This document shows positions 48,872 through 57,933 of a DNA stretch of 64,000 nucleotides, one piece after another; within the stretch, counting starts at the first letter, position 1, and the number at the start of each line of letters is the position of its first letter. The notes below the pieces were generated by a model. It saw only the letters and a list, made by a program, of their open reading frames with translations. It was not told the DNA's origin and did not search any database. The DNA lies in assembly GCF_004919685.1 (NCBI RefSeq), contig NZ_SMYZ01000064.1, positions 21,796 through 85,795 on the forward strand, given 5' to 3'. Made by a program: the position numbers and the translations under genes. Origin of the DNA: Mesorhizobium norvegicum. GTDB taxonomy: Bacteria > Pseudomonadota > Alphaproteobacteria > Rhizobiales > Rhizobiaceae.

Positions 48872-49099
48872 ATGCGCGTAACGAGTGATAGCAAGTCACC
48901 CGATTATTGGCGGTGGCATTTCAAGAATCCGATCGTTTTCCTTGATGGGCAGCGCGTCGAGCGCGCCTGCGAGGCCGACGATGAAGCCGGTACGGTTCTC
49001 GTCGAAGTGCACGACGAGCACGGCCCCGTCATCGAGAATGAAGCCTTTGTCCGCAAGACACTCACCGGAAAGGTGCAGATCGTCGAGGCTCGACACTGA
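48872..49099 (+). CDS. Small uncharacterised structural-region protein
   Basis: 75 aa from ATG 48872 (MRVTSDSKSPDYWRWHF). Beta-rich with an acidic centre (EADDEAGTVLVEVHDEHG). Overlaps the next start by one base (TGATG). Found between connector and tail-completion genes. No family. Confidence 0.6.
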   Translation: MRVTSDSKSPDYWRWHFKNPIVFLDGQRVERACEADDEAGTVLVEVHDEHGPVIENEAFVRKTLTGKVQIVEARH

Positions 49100-49833
49100 T
49101 GGCCCGCTTCGATTCCTTCGAGCGCGACCTCAAGATCGCCACGGCCGGCATGGAGCCAGCCGCGATCAGCGCAGCGCTGGCGAAATATGCGCGGTCCGAG
49201 CTCGCGAAGGCGATCGCCGCCGGGGCATCGCCGCAATATGACCGCTACGTCAATGGCGTCCCTGGCCTGGCCGAGGAAGCCGTCGTCGCCCCGGGTTCAA
49301 TCCTGTATGTGTTTTCGAACTGGCCGCTGATCATCAACGCCGCCCTGGCCGAGCTGGTGAAGCGCAGCCCGCGCAAATCCGGCAGGTTTGCTGAATCCTT
49401 CATCGTCATCGTTGGAGGGCAGCCGGTCACCAACTATGCATCGATCCCGAGCGACGCCGAGGTCATCATCACCGATTTCCAGCCCTATATCCGCAAGGTC
49501 GAGGGCGGTCTCTTGGGGGTGAAGCGTCGCCGGGTTTTCGATGGCACCAAGAACGCCATGAACAATCGCTTCCGTGGCGCCTTCGGCTTCGAGGCCAAAT
49601 TCCTCAACATCGCGTCAGGTGTTCATCCGATGATTCCGTATGTGCTGAAGGGCGGCGACCAGCGGACCGCGTCGGTCGACGCTCTGGCGCGCTGGCATGG
49701 CGTCCCGAAGCCGGTCATCCTGGGCTGGCGGGCGCAGGGGAAGAACCTTGGCACCGTCAGTGCGAAACCTCGCGCTGACCGCGCTGCTGGCCAGCCGATC
49801 ACCTATCCCTCGATCGTCATCAACGCGCTCTGA
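49099..49833 (+). CDS. Minor tail / head-tail completion protein
   Basis: 244 aa. ALAKYARSELAKAIAAG, LAELVKRSPRKSGRFAESFI and TDFQPYIRKVEGG resemble HK97 gp10-like tail completion proteins, but it is longer. A basic region RVFDGTKNAMNNRFRG follows. Its stop overlaps the next ATG. Confidence 0.7.
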   Translation: MARFDSFERDLKIATAGMEPAAISAALAKYARSELAKAIAAGASPQYDRYVNGVPGLAEEAVVAPGSILYVFSNWPLIINAALAELVKRSPRKSGRFAESFIVIVGGQPVTNYASIPSDAEVIITDFQPYIRKVEGGLLGVKRRRVFDGTKNAMNNRFRGAFGFEAKFLNIASGVHPMIPYVLKGGDQRTASVDALARWHGVPKPVILGWRAQGKNLGTVSAKPRADRAAGQPITYPSIVINAL

Positions 49834-50270
49834 TGTCCAGCCTCGTCACCTACGATACCGTCGAGCCGTATATCAATGAGCAATGGCCGACAGCATGTGC
49901 GACGGCCGGTCTCGATGCCACGCCGGTCCTATTCGAGAACATGCCGGACGATATCCCCGACGATCCTGCCCACTTCCTCTACGTCGAGATCTTCGGCGAC
50001 TTCTTCGATCAGGCCTCGATCGGCGCCGAAACCCGCGACAACAACCTCTGGCGCGAAGTCGGGCAGGTCTACCTGCACGTCATGACGAAGAACGGAATCG
50101 GTACGCGGCTCGCTCGCCAATATGCCGGACTGGCGATCGACCTCTTTCGTGGGATGGAGATCGGCACCGTGATCTTCCGAGAGGCATCGATCGGAGCCGG
50201 CGACGCCGGCAAATACAGCGCCAACTACTACTCAATGTTGGCAACCATCAACTGGCAAAGGGACGAATGA
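49833..50270 (+). CDS. Tail terminator-like protein
   Basis: 145 aa. FLYVEIFGDFFDQASIG, NNLWREVGQVYLHVMTKNG and ARQYAGLAIDLFRGMEIGTV match the phage tail terminator / DUF4128 class. It caps the tail tube and joins it to the head. It precedes the tail tube gene in the usual order. Confidence 0.75.
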   Translation: MSSLVTYDTVEPYINEQWPTACATAGLDATPVLFENMPDDIPDDPAHFLYVEIFGDFFDQASIGAETRDNNLWREVGQVYLHVMTKNGIGTRLARQYAGLAIDLFRGMEIGTVIFREASIGAGDAGKYSANYYSMLATINWQRDE

Positions 50271-50440
50271 ACATGACCAAGGTTTTAAAGCCGTTCAACA
50301 CGCGCGTGCAGCGCTTCGCCGCCGGCGCCGATGTTCCGGATAACGCCGATCTGTCGCCGCACACCCTCGAAGGTCTGACCTCAGAGGGCTTCCTTGAGGC
50401 ACAGCCGAAGCCTGCCAAATCCAAGCCTGCCGCCGCCTAG
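50267..50440 (+). CDS. Small protein before the tail tube gene
   Basis: 57 aa from ATG 50267 overlapping the previous stop (ATGA); ATG 50273 is an alternative. TRVQRFAAGADVPDNADLSP, then a proline/lysine-rich end. Small proteins of this type often precede the tail tube gene; function unknown. Confidence 0.55.
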   Translation: MNMTKVLKPFNTRVQRFAAGADVPDNADLSPHTLEGLTSEGFLEAQPKPAKSKPAAA

Positions 50441-50512
50441 ACCTCACCCCGAAAATCAACGCCTGCCCACCGCCCGGCCTGACCGCGGCGCTATTTGCCA
50501 TGGAGAAATGTC

Positions 50513-51979
50513 ATGTCGGACGCAAATCGCCTGCGCCTCTCCCACGTCAGGGAGGTCACCCTCGGCACCACGCCGGTCACGCCCCGGATGCGCAAGGCGC
50601 GCCTCAAGGGCGAAACGCTGCGTTTCGTGCCGGTGTTCGTCAGTTCGGAGGAGATCCGCGACGACCGCATGAATTCCGACCCGATCAAGGTCAACGAGAT
50701 GAACGATGGTCCGATCAACGGCGAGCTCTCCTGGCCGCCGCATGGGTCGCCGTTCTCAGACTGGCTGGAATCGCTGTTCGCCAACACCTGGGTCAACACG
50801 CCGTTCCGCGATAACGACGGGACGGCCGACAGCGTCATCACCGCGATGACCGGCACCACCGATGTGGTGACCTGCACGACAGGCGCCGCCTTTGTCGCTG
50901 GCCAGATCGCCCAGTTCTCCGGGTTCGCCACCGGCGCCAACAACGGCGTCTTCAAGTGCACGACCGGCCATGCGACATCCCCGGTGTTCCTCGGCGCCGG
51001 CTTCGTCACCGAGGCGGCGCCGGCGGCCGCGGCGCGCATCAAGGTCGTCGGCTTCCAAGGCGCTTCAGCCGATCTCGTCGCCGTCGCCGATGGTATCACT
51101 TCGACGCTGCTCGACTTCACCACGCTCGGTCTTGCCGTTGGGCAGTGGATCAAGATCGGCGGCACCGCAACCGGCGACAGGTTCGCCACTGCGGCCTGCA
51201 ATGGATGGGCGCGCGTCATCGCGATTGCCGCCGCGAAACTGACGCTCGACAACCTGCCGACCGGCTGGACGACCGACGCCGGCACCGGCAAGACCGTCAA
51301 GGTTTTCTACGGCGATACGCTCAAAAACGGTCTTCTCACGCTCAGCCAGACGATCGAGCGTGGGTTCATGGATCAGACCGTGCCGACCTATATCGCGCAG
51401 CGTGGCATGACCGTCGACCAGGGCGTCTTCAACTTCGTCAAGGAGCAGATCGCGACCTGGACGATGACTTTCGCCGGCCTGACCGGTACCCAGGACACCA
51501 CGTCCTTGGATGCGTCACCCGACGCCGCTACCACGAACGCGATCATGGCCGCCGCGGTCAATGTCGGCCGCATCGCGGAGAACGGGACGATCGTCGGCGG
51601 TCCGAACTTCATCGAATCGATCACGCTGACCATCAAGAACAACCTCCGCATGATCGGCGGTATCCGCTCCGATGGTCTCGTCGGGGCCGAGGACATCGGC
51701 AAGGGATCGGTCGATGTCACCGCTGCGATGGGAACCTTCTTCGGGTCCAACGCCCTGATGTCCAAGCTGTTCGCTGGTACGGCAACAAACATCAACCTTC
51801 GCATCGCGAAGAACAGCCAGGCGATGATCTGGGCGGTTCCGCGTCTCACTTACACCGATGGGCAGACCAACGCGACGGCGAAGAACACCGACACCAAATT
51901 GCCGCTGACCGGCATGGCGTCGCTCGACACGCTGACCAACGCGCACGTCCTGCTTGACCGCCTCGAATACTACGAATGA
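50513..51979 (+). CDS. Major tail tube protein
   Basis: 488 aa from ATG 50513 (a GAGAAAT site precedes it). Tail-tube signatures are VREVTLGTTPVTPRMRKARL, VNEMNDGPINGELSWPPHGS, and YIAQRGMTVDQGVFNFVKEQ with IESITLTIKNNLRMIGGIRS. An internal insertion rich in Thr/Gly (150-260) likely forms extra Ig-like domains on the tube surface. Longer than typical (around 300) because of it. Confidence 0.85.
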   Translation: MSDANRLRLSHVREVTLGTTPVTPRMRKARLKGETLRFVPVFVSSEEIRDDRMNSDPIKVNEMNDGPINGELSWPPHGSPFSDWLESLFANTWVNTPFRDNDGTADSVITAMTGTTDVVTCTTGAAFVAGQIAQFSGFATGANNGVFKCTTGHATSPVFLGAGFVTEAAPAAAARIKVVGFQGASADLVAVADGITSTLLDFTTLGLAVGQWIKIGGTATGDRFATAACNGWARVIAIAAAKLTLDNLPTGWTTDAGTGKTVKVFYGDTLKNGLLTLSQTIERGFMDQTVPTYIAQRGMTVDQGVFNFVKEQIATWTMTFAGLTGTQDTTSLDASPDAATTNAIMAAAVNVGRIAENGTIVGGPNFIESITLTIKNNLRMIGGIRSDGLVGAEDIGKGSVDVTAAMGTFFGSNALMSKLFAGTATNINLRIAKNSQAMIWAVPRLTYTDGQTNATAKNTDTKLPLTGMASLDTLTNAHVLLDRLEYYE

Positions 51980-51984
51980 CCAAA

Positions 51985-52002
51985 TCCCGCCCGACAGCGG
52001 GA
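51985..52002 (+). other. Hairpin after the tail tube gene
   Basis: TCCCGC (51985-51990), loop CCGACA, GCGGGA (51997-52002), just after the stop codon. No T-run. It is the third of three hairpins behind structural genes needed in large amounts, and may limit read-through or stabilise the tube message. Confidence 0.5.
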
Positions 52003-52077
52003 CCGAACTTTCGCGAGAACGCTGGGCGGGGTTGTCGGACCTCGCCCAGCACCCTTCCGACAAAGGATATCTCCGAC

Positions 52078-52518
52078 ATGAGCATCATCAAACTGGCCAG
52101 CTTGGCTGCCGATCTTGTCAAGGAACGTGAAGGCGACTGGATCGAGCCGAAGGAATGGCCCGGCCTCAACCCCGACAAACCGCTCGAGCAGGTTTCCCTG
52201 CCAGGCCTCGCATTCCTGACGCGCTCGCTCAACTATCCGCCCTATGCCTCGGCCTATCAGGCGGAGCTTGAGAAGCTGCGGCAGGCGTATCCGAGCGGTA
52301 CCATTCCTGCCGATGTGCTGGCCAAGGCGGAAGGAAAACTCGCCGTCGAGTTCCTCCTGCTCGGCTGGAAGGGCCTCGATGTTGCCTATTCCCCTGAGGT
52401 CGTTGGCGGCGTCCTCATGGCGGAGGAGCATCGGGTTGTACGCAGCATGGTGCGCTGGTGCGCCGGTCTCGCAGGCAGGCGCAAGGTCGAGTTCGAGGAG
52501 ACCGCCTCGGGAAACTGA
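52078..52518 (+). CDS. Tail assembly chaperone G
   Basis: 146 aa from ATG 52078. IIKLASLAADLVKEREGDWI, FLTRSLNYPPYASAYQAELE and a C-terminal VRRSMV-like helix match the first tail assembly chaperone (lambda G type) and lie between tail tube and tape measure. Its last codons TCG GGA AAC TGA contain the slippery heptamer GGGAAAC (52509-52515), so a fraction of ribosomes should shift -1 into the next frame. Confidence 0.85.
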   Translation: MSIIKLASLAADLVKEREGDWIEPKEWPGLNPDKPLEQVSLPGLAFLTRSLNYPPYASAYQAELEKLRQAYPSGTIPADVLAKAEGKLAVEFLLLGWKGLDVAYSPEVVGGVLMAEEHRVVRSMVRWCAGLAGRRKVEFEETASGN

Positions 52519-52883
52519 AGGCGGCCTTCCGCTACGACCTGGAGCGGAGAGGCCATCACGAATGGCTGGCAGACCTGAACCGGGAGTACCCGGACGAGGT
52601 GCCGGCGGAGACGCTTCCGACCAGGCCGGATGAAGCCAGATACGAGACCTGGCACGACTTCTATCGACGCGCCTGGCAGGTCCTGCGCTACGACCGCCAA
52701 TATACCGAGGGCGGCGGTGAAACACCGATCAGCTTCCTCGCCTTCGACGCCTACGCCCGCCGCTACAGCATCGAGGGGGAAGCCTTCGATCGCTTCGTCG
52801 ACTTCGTATCCGCCCTCGATGACGAATGGCTGTTGCACGTCGCCGAAAAGGCAAAAGAAAGAGCGGACGTCAATCCGACATGA
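52515..52883 (+). CDS. Tail assembly chaperone T part, made by -1 frameshift (G-T fusion)
   Basis: 122 codons without a sensible start, read as join(52078-52515, 52515-52883) to give a 268-residue G-T fusion. After the slip the frame continues LKAAFRYDLERRGHHEWLAD, then FHDFYRRAWQVL-like helices (WHDFYRRAWQVLRYDRQYTE). The site and arrangement equal lambda G-GT and many siphoviruses. The T part would bind the tape measure. The stop overlaps the antisense moron gene by 14 bases. Confidence 0.85.
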   Translation: MKAAFRYDLERRGHHEWLADLNREYPDEVPAETLPTRPDEARYETWHDFYRRAWQVLRYDRQYTEGGGETPISFLAFDAYARRYSIEGEAFDRFVDFVSALDDEWLLHVAEKAKERADVNPT

Positions 52884-53229
52884 GGGCGGCGCCGCAATTG
52901 GACGATATCAGCGCGGACTCGCCGTCGTTCGAGGCCATTTCATCCAGAAAGAAAACGGTATCGGGTGTCCACATGTGGCCGCGAAATGGAGCAAATCCGA
53001 CATAGCCACCCATGGAATTCTTCGCGTTGACGGTGCCACAGATCGTGATTTTGCCGGCACCCGTCTGGACAGCTCCGATAGATCCGAATTGAGCGCTTCC
53101 GGGGTCTTTGAGAGTCTTCAAGAGCGTGTCGTGTACCGACGAAATCTGAGCTTCGGATAGCTCATATCGGTCGGCCGCCAATGCGGCGGTCGCACCAAGA
53201 GCTGCCACTAAAATGAACCGTCGTCTCAT
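52870..53229 (-). CDS. Secreted moron protein, antisense in the late operon
   Basis: 119 aa from ATG 53229. MRRRFILVAALGATAALAAD is a signal peptide with AxA-type cleavage. The mature protein contains LLKTLKDPGSAQFGSIGAVQ and GTVNAKNSMGGYVGFAPFRG, a pattern shared with small exported proteins of unknown function. It is on the opposite strand between chaperone and tape measure, in the only gap of the tail block. So it is likely a lysogen-expressed cargo gene (moron). Confidence 0.72.
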   Translation of the reverse strand: MRRRFILVAALGATAALAADRYELSEAQISSVHDTLLKTLKDPGSAQFGSIGAVQTGAGKITICGTVNAKNSMGGYVGFAPFRGHMWTPDTVFFLDEMASNDGESALISSNCGAALMSD

Positions 53230-53260
53230 CGGCGCGCACCCAAAGAAGGGAGGTTGAGAT

Positions 53261-56200
53261 ATGAACGATATAGCACTCTCCAGCCTCCGCGTCGCCGCCG
53301 AGATCGACGCCGCGAAGTACAAGACCGGCGCCGACCAGAAAGTCGCCTCCGATCGCGCAATGATCGCTTCCGCGCAGGCGATAGGCACCGCGTTCAGCCA
53401 GACCGACACCAAGATCAGCACCGCCGGCGACAGCCTGGCGAAGCTCTCGCGCCAGTACCTCGACGGCTACAAGAACCAGGAGCGATTCGAGCAGGGTCTT
53501 CGTCAGATCGGGCGGCAGCTCGACAGCGGGAAAACCGACATCGAGGGTGCCACACGCCTTCTCGTCGGCATGAACCAGAAGCTCGGGCTCAGCGCCGATG
53601 TCTCCGAGCTCGCCGCAAAGGGCCAGACCCAGCTTGCCGCTGCGGTCAGCATAGCAAACACCCAGATCGAAGGGCAGGCCATAGCCCTGCAGCAGGCCGC
53701 CGTGGCGCACGCCGCACTGATCGCGCAGGCGCGTGCCGACCAGGCCGCCGAAAACAGCCGGCAGATGGCCACAGCGAACCAAGGCAGCTTCAATTCCGTT
53801 CTCGGGGTGTCGTCGCCGTCATCTGGCGCGCAGGCCTCGGCTTCGGTGTTCGAGGCCGAGTTCACCCGCCTTGAACAGATGGCTCGCCTGCGAGCCCAAC
53901 AGGCCGGCGCCGCCTTTGCCGACGAGTTCAATTCTTCGGTGATGGCGACTTCGGGTAAATCCGCCCGGGCTTCGGCGTCCGTTTTCGAAGAAGCCGGCCG
54001 TGAAGCCGACCAGATGGCATCACGCGTCGCCGCGCTGCGCGCCGAACTCGATCCCGCCGCAGCGGCACAGGACCGCCTCAACAACGAGCTGTCGGAATAT
54101 TCGGCGCTGGCGGCGAAGGGTGCGATTTCAGCCGAGGAACTCGCCCAGGCGCAGACCATGGCCCGCAATCGCATCGCGGCCAACCAGAACGGCAGCGGCG
54201 GAGCCAACAAGTTCGCCGGAATGAACGCGACCAGCCAGCTTCAGGACATCGCGATCACGTCGATGATGGGGCAATCGATCCCGACGATCGCGCTTCAGCA
54301 GGGCACGCAACTCGGCATGGCGATGCAGATGGCCATGGGCGAACAGGGCGCCGCTGGGGGCGCCAAGGCGTTGCTTGCCGGTCTTACCGGCCTGGTAAGC
54401 CCGGTCAACCTTGTCGCCATCGGTCTCACCGCCGTTGTCGCCGCCGGCATCCAGTTCGGATCGAAGCTGCTGCCGCAGACGAAATCCCTGAAGGACGCCA
54501 CGGAGGAGCAGCGGAAGGCGGTCAACGACCTCGCCGACGCCTACGGCAATGCAAGTCTGAAGGCTGACGATTTCTACAAGAAGTCGGTTATCGCGTCAGA
54601 ATCCGATGCGCGCCGCAAGACAGAGGCGTTGCAGAAATCGTCCGGCGCCGCCAATGTCGGTGCGTTTTCCGACCTGATCAACCCATTCGCGGCCGGTCAG
54701 GGCTTCATCACCGCGCGAGATCAATTCTCTGCGTTCAATGAACCGATCAAGAGGATAGTCGCGGAGGCCCACAACGGTCGTCCAGACTTCGCCGCTTTCG
54801 AAAAGTCGATTGCGGCAGTGGTCGGCGAAAATCCCGGCCTTCAGTCCACCGCCGACAAGATACTCGCGATCGTGGCCGCCGCCACCGCTGCGGCAGCGCA
54901 GCTCAAGAACACGGGCGAGGCCATCAAGGACATCAACCGCTCATCGATCGGCAATTTCGACCGCACCCAGCAGGCCGGCCGCGACCAGTCGGTGATGAGC
55001 CAGCGCTTCGGCGACGATCCGTTTGCGGCGCAACGTGAGCAGCAGCGGCAGAAGGAAATTGCGCTGACCGAGGCGCAGGACCAGCGGAAACGCTCGCTCG
55101 ACAACACCTTGGCTTCCGCGAAGCTCGACGTCGATCTCATCGGCAAGACCACGGCGGAGACCGAAGGCCTGCGCATGGCCTTCCAACTGGAGCAGCAGGT
55201 TCGCGAGGAAGCCGCTCGCAACAATGTCGATGCCGATGAGGCCGAGATCGCGCGCATCAAGGCGAAGGCGATCGAATACGGCAAGCTGCGCGCGCTGCAG
55301 GAAGCGCGCGACACAATCCATGGTCAGGAGATCGATCTCGAAACCCAGCGTTCCGAACTCGGGCTGGTCGGCGAGAACACGCTGGCACGCCAGCGTTCCG
55401 CCTCTGCGCTGAAGACCGAGCAGGATATCCGCAAGCTCGGCATCCCGCTGTACGGGCAGGAAGCCAACGAGATGCGCGCCAACACCTCGGCGCTTTCAGC
55501 CAATGCAGAGGCGATGGCGAAGGCCTCGCTGCAAGCCGACCTACTGTTCGATCGCCGGCAAATCCTGCGCAACTCGGAAGACCAGCAGATCGCATCCGCG
55601 CTAAAAAGCGCCGGTCAGCCCGAAGACCTCAATTCGCAGGAAGCGCAGATGATGCGCTACAACATGGCACTTTCAGAGACGAAGGACACGTTCAAAGGCT
55701 TCTTCACCGACATGGCGGATGGGCTCAAGCAGGGCAAATCGCTATGGGAGAGCCTGGAAGGCGCGGCGGTCAACGCGCTGTCCAAGATCGCCGACAAGCT
55801 TATCGATCGCGGCCTCGACGGCATCTTCAATTCCATCTTCGGTGGAGAATCGACGGGAAGCGGCTTGCTGGGCGATCTGCTTTCGGGAAAGCAGTCACAG
55901 TCCGGATCATCTGCTGGCGCATCATCGTTGCTGGGCAAGCTTTTCGGAGGCGCCGGCGGCCAATCGGTCGGTTCGATGCAGGTCCAGGCCGCGAGTGTGT
56001 TCGTCAACGGCGCGCCGGTTGGCCTGCCGGGTGTCGGCTCGCTGGGCTCGTTGCTGGGCGGATCATCGTTCAAGGCCGACACCACGCTGTCCGATATCCT
56101 CGGCTATGGCGGCGGCGATGCCGCCAACCAGAACATAATCCAGACGCGCATCGACCAGGCCTTCGGCACCGGCGGATCCGCGCAGGACATGATCCAGAGC

Positions 56201-57274
56201 CGGATTGATCAGGCGTTCGGAACGACCTCTGGCGGGCTCGGCGGCATCTTCTCGCCGTCAGGTGGCTTCGCTAGTTCCGGTGGTGGCGCTGCTTCGGCGA
56301 TGTCGCTGGGAGGCGGCAGCGTTACGGACATGATCCGTCGCGCAGCGGCAGCCGAAGGCATCAACCCGGATATCTTCCTGAAGGTCGCCAAGTCCGAAGG
56401 CGGATTGGGCGGATTTGTTCAGAGCAGTGTCTTCAAGAACGGCATCCAGGAGCCCTCCTTCGGCCCGATGCAACTACTCAAAGGCGGTCCCGGAACCGGT
56501 TTCCCGAAGGGGCTTGGCAACGCCTTCGAAGAGCAAACCGGCCTTAGCGTGTCGGACCCCGCCAACATGGAGGCCGGCATCCAGTTCGCCGCGAAGCAGG
56601 CCAAGCAGTCCGGCTGGTCGCAATGGTATGGAGCGAAGGCCGCCGGCGTCGGCAAATGGGAGGGCATAAATCGAGGCGATAGTGGCATCGATCCTATGAC
56701 GACCCAGAGCATCGCCAAACTCGGCGATGCATCAACCAAAGCGACCGGGGCTCTTGGCAATACGACCAGTGCACTCGGCAATCTCGGCGGCGCTTCGGAA
56801 GGCCTGATCTCGCAGTTCAGCAAGATGGGTCAAAGCCTCATGTCGCAACTGACGCCGGCGACAAGCAGCAGCAGTTGGTTTCAGGGGCTTTCCGGCATGT
56901 TCGGCGGTTCTTCGGGCGCCCTCGGTTTCATGAACTCGATATCGCCCAAGGCAACCGGCGACATCCTTTCCGGCTCATGGGGCTTGTTCGCCGATGGCAC
57001 CGAGAACGCTCCTTCCGGCTGGGCATGGGTTGGCGAGCGCGGCCCAGAGCTGCGCAAGCTGCGCGCCGGCGATGTCATCCGCAGCAATCCTCGATCGATG
57101 GAGATGGCGGCGAACCAGAGCGGTGGCGCTCCAGCCGCCAACGATCGCCCCGCGCAGGCCATCCATCAGACCAACAACTTCATCTTCCGCGAGAACCCGG
57201 CGACGCCGGCCAGCCAGAACCAGATCGCGGCGAAAAGCGCGCGCGCCCTTGAAAAGCTCCAGAGGACGGCATGA
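53261..57274 (+). CDS. Tape measure protein with C-terminal transglycosylase-like domain
   Basis: 1337 aa, by far the longest gene, consistent with the ruler of a long tail. Helical throughout, with central hydrophobic segments (GLTGLVSPVNLVAIGLTAVV near 380-400). Residues about 1015-1135 are a lytic transglycosylase-like domain (AEGINPDIFLKVAKSEGGLG, PSFGPMQLLKGG, NMEAGIQFAAKQAKQSGW) that would open peptidoglycan during DNA entry. Ends with NFIFRENPATPASQNQIAAK. Overlaps the next gene. Confidence 0.9.
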   Translation: MNDIALSSLRVAAEIDAAKYKTGADQKVASDRAMIASAQAIGTAFSQTDTKISTAGDSLAKLSRQYLDGYKNQERFEQGLRQIGRQLDSGKTDIEGATRLLVGMNQKLGLSADVSELAAKGQTQLAAAVSIANTQIEGQAIALQQAAVAHAALIAQARADQAAENSRQMATANQGSFNSVLGVSSPSSGAQASASVFEAEFTRLEQMARLRAQQAGAAFADEFNSSVMATSGKSARASASVFEEAGREADQMASRVAALRAELDPAAAAQDRLNNELSEYSALAAKGAISAEELAQAQTMARNRIAANQNGSGGANKFAGMNATSQLQDIAITSMMGQSIPTIALQQGTQLGMAMQMAMGEQGAAGGAKALLAGLTGLVSPVNLVAIGLTAVVAAGIQFGSKLLPQTKSLKDATEEQRKAVNDLADAYGNASLKADDFYKKSVIASESDARRKTEALQKSSGAANVGAFSDLINPFAAGQGFITARDQFSAFNEPIKRIVAEAHNGRPDFAAFEKSIAAVVGENPGLQSTADKILAIVAAATAAAAQLKNTGEAIKDINRSSIGNFDRTQQAGRDQSVMSQRFGDDPFAAQREQQRQKEIALTEAQDQRKRSLDNTLASAKLDVDLIGKTTAETEGLRMAFQLEQQVREEAARNNVDADEAEIARIKAKAIEYGKLRALQEARDTIHGQEIDLETQRSELGLVGENTLARQRSASALKTEQDIRKLGIPLYGQEANEMRANTSALSANAEAMAKASLQADLLFDRRQILRNSEDQQIASALKSAGQPEDLNSQEAQMMRYNMALSETKDTFKGFFTDMADGLKQGKSLWESLEGAAVNALSKIADKLIDRGLDGIFNSIFGGESTGSGLLGDLLSGKQSQSGSSAGASSLLGKLFGGAGGQSVGSMQVQAASVFVNGAPVGLPGVGSLGSLLGGSSFKADTTLSDILGYGGGDAANQNIIQTRIDQAFGTGGSAQDMIQSRIDQAFGTTSGGLGGIFSPSGGFASSGGGAASAMSLGGGSVTDMIRRAAAAEGINPDIFLKVAKSEGGLGGFVQSSVFKNGIQEPSFGPMQLLKGGPGTGFPKGLGNAFEEQTGLSVSDPANMEAGIQFAAKQAKQSGWSQWYGAKAAGVGKWEGINRGDSGIDPMTTQSIAKLGDASTKATGALGNTTSALGNLGGASEGLISQFSKMGQSLMSQLTPATSSSSWFQGLSGMFGGSSGALGFMNSISPKATGDILSGSWGLFADGTENAPSGWAWVGERGPELRKLRAGDVIRSNPRSMEMAANQSGGAPAANDRPAQAIHQTNNFIFRENPATPASQNQIAAKSARALEKLQRTA

Positions 57275-57933
57275 CGTTCTACAACGCAGTTCTGCCCGGC
57301 ACGATCTCGCAGGGCAGCGAGTTCGCGCCTGTCAGCCTGGTCGATGCGGCCAATAGCCCGACCGGGTACAGCCAGCGCCGCTCGAGGCGTTCCCGCAGGC
57401 TGCGTCGGTGCAACATCGGCAAGAACATCCGCAAGGCGAATGACGTCTACGACATCCTGGCGTTCTTCGAGGTGATGAACGGGCCGGAACACTGCTTCGC
57501 GATCACCAATCTGCTCGACGATCGCAGTTGCAAGCCGGAGGACGCACCGGCGGCAAACGATGCCATCATCGGCAGCGGTGACGGCGCCAACCCAGTGTTT
57601 CAACTCAAGAAGCAATACAGGGTCACGCTGATCGACACCTCGGTCGTCGCCGTCGACAGGACGATCTATCTGCCGGTGCAGGGCACCATGCTGATCGCTG
57701 TCGGCGGCGTCACCAAGACGGAGACGACGCATTACACCGTGAACTACACCACCGGCGTCGTCACCTTCACGGCCGGCAATGAGCCCGCCGTCGGCGTCAA
57801 CAATGTCACCGCCGGGTTCAAATTCCGGGAGAAGGTCCGCTTCGACACCAACGATCTAAGCCAGGTCGCGGAGTTCTTCCGCGTCGGGTCCGTGCCATCG
57901 ATCCCGCTGGTCGAGGTGCCGTTCGATGCCTAG
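57271..57933 (+). CDS. DUF2460 tail protein
   Basis: 220 aa, ATG overlapping the tape measure stop (ATGA). ANDVYDILAFFEVMNGPEHC, LKKQYRVTLIDTSVV and TVNYTTGVVTFTAGNEPAV are typical of DUF2460 (gene transfer agent/phage distal tail type). It forms the hub at the tail tip with the next two proteins. Normal length. The motif GFRFRD-like end (GFKFREKVRFDTND) agrees. Confidence 0.88.
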   Translation: MTFYNAVLPGTISQGSEFAPVSLVDAANSPTGYSQRRSRRSRRLRRCNIGKNIRKANDVYDILAFFEVMNGPEHCFAITNLLDDRSCKPEDAPAANDAIIGSGDGANPVFQLKKQYRVTLIDTSVVAVDRTIYLPVQGTMLIAVGGVTKTETTHYTVNYTTGVVTFTAGNEPAVGVNNVTAGFKFREKVRFDTNDLSQVAEFFRVGSVPSIPLVEVPFDA

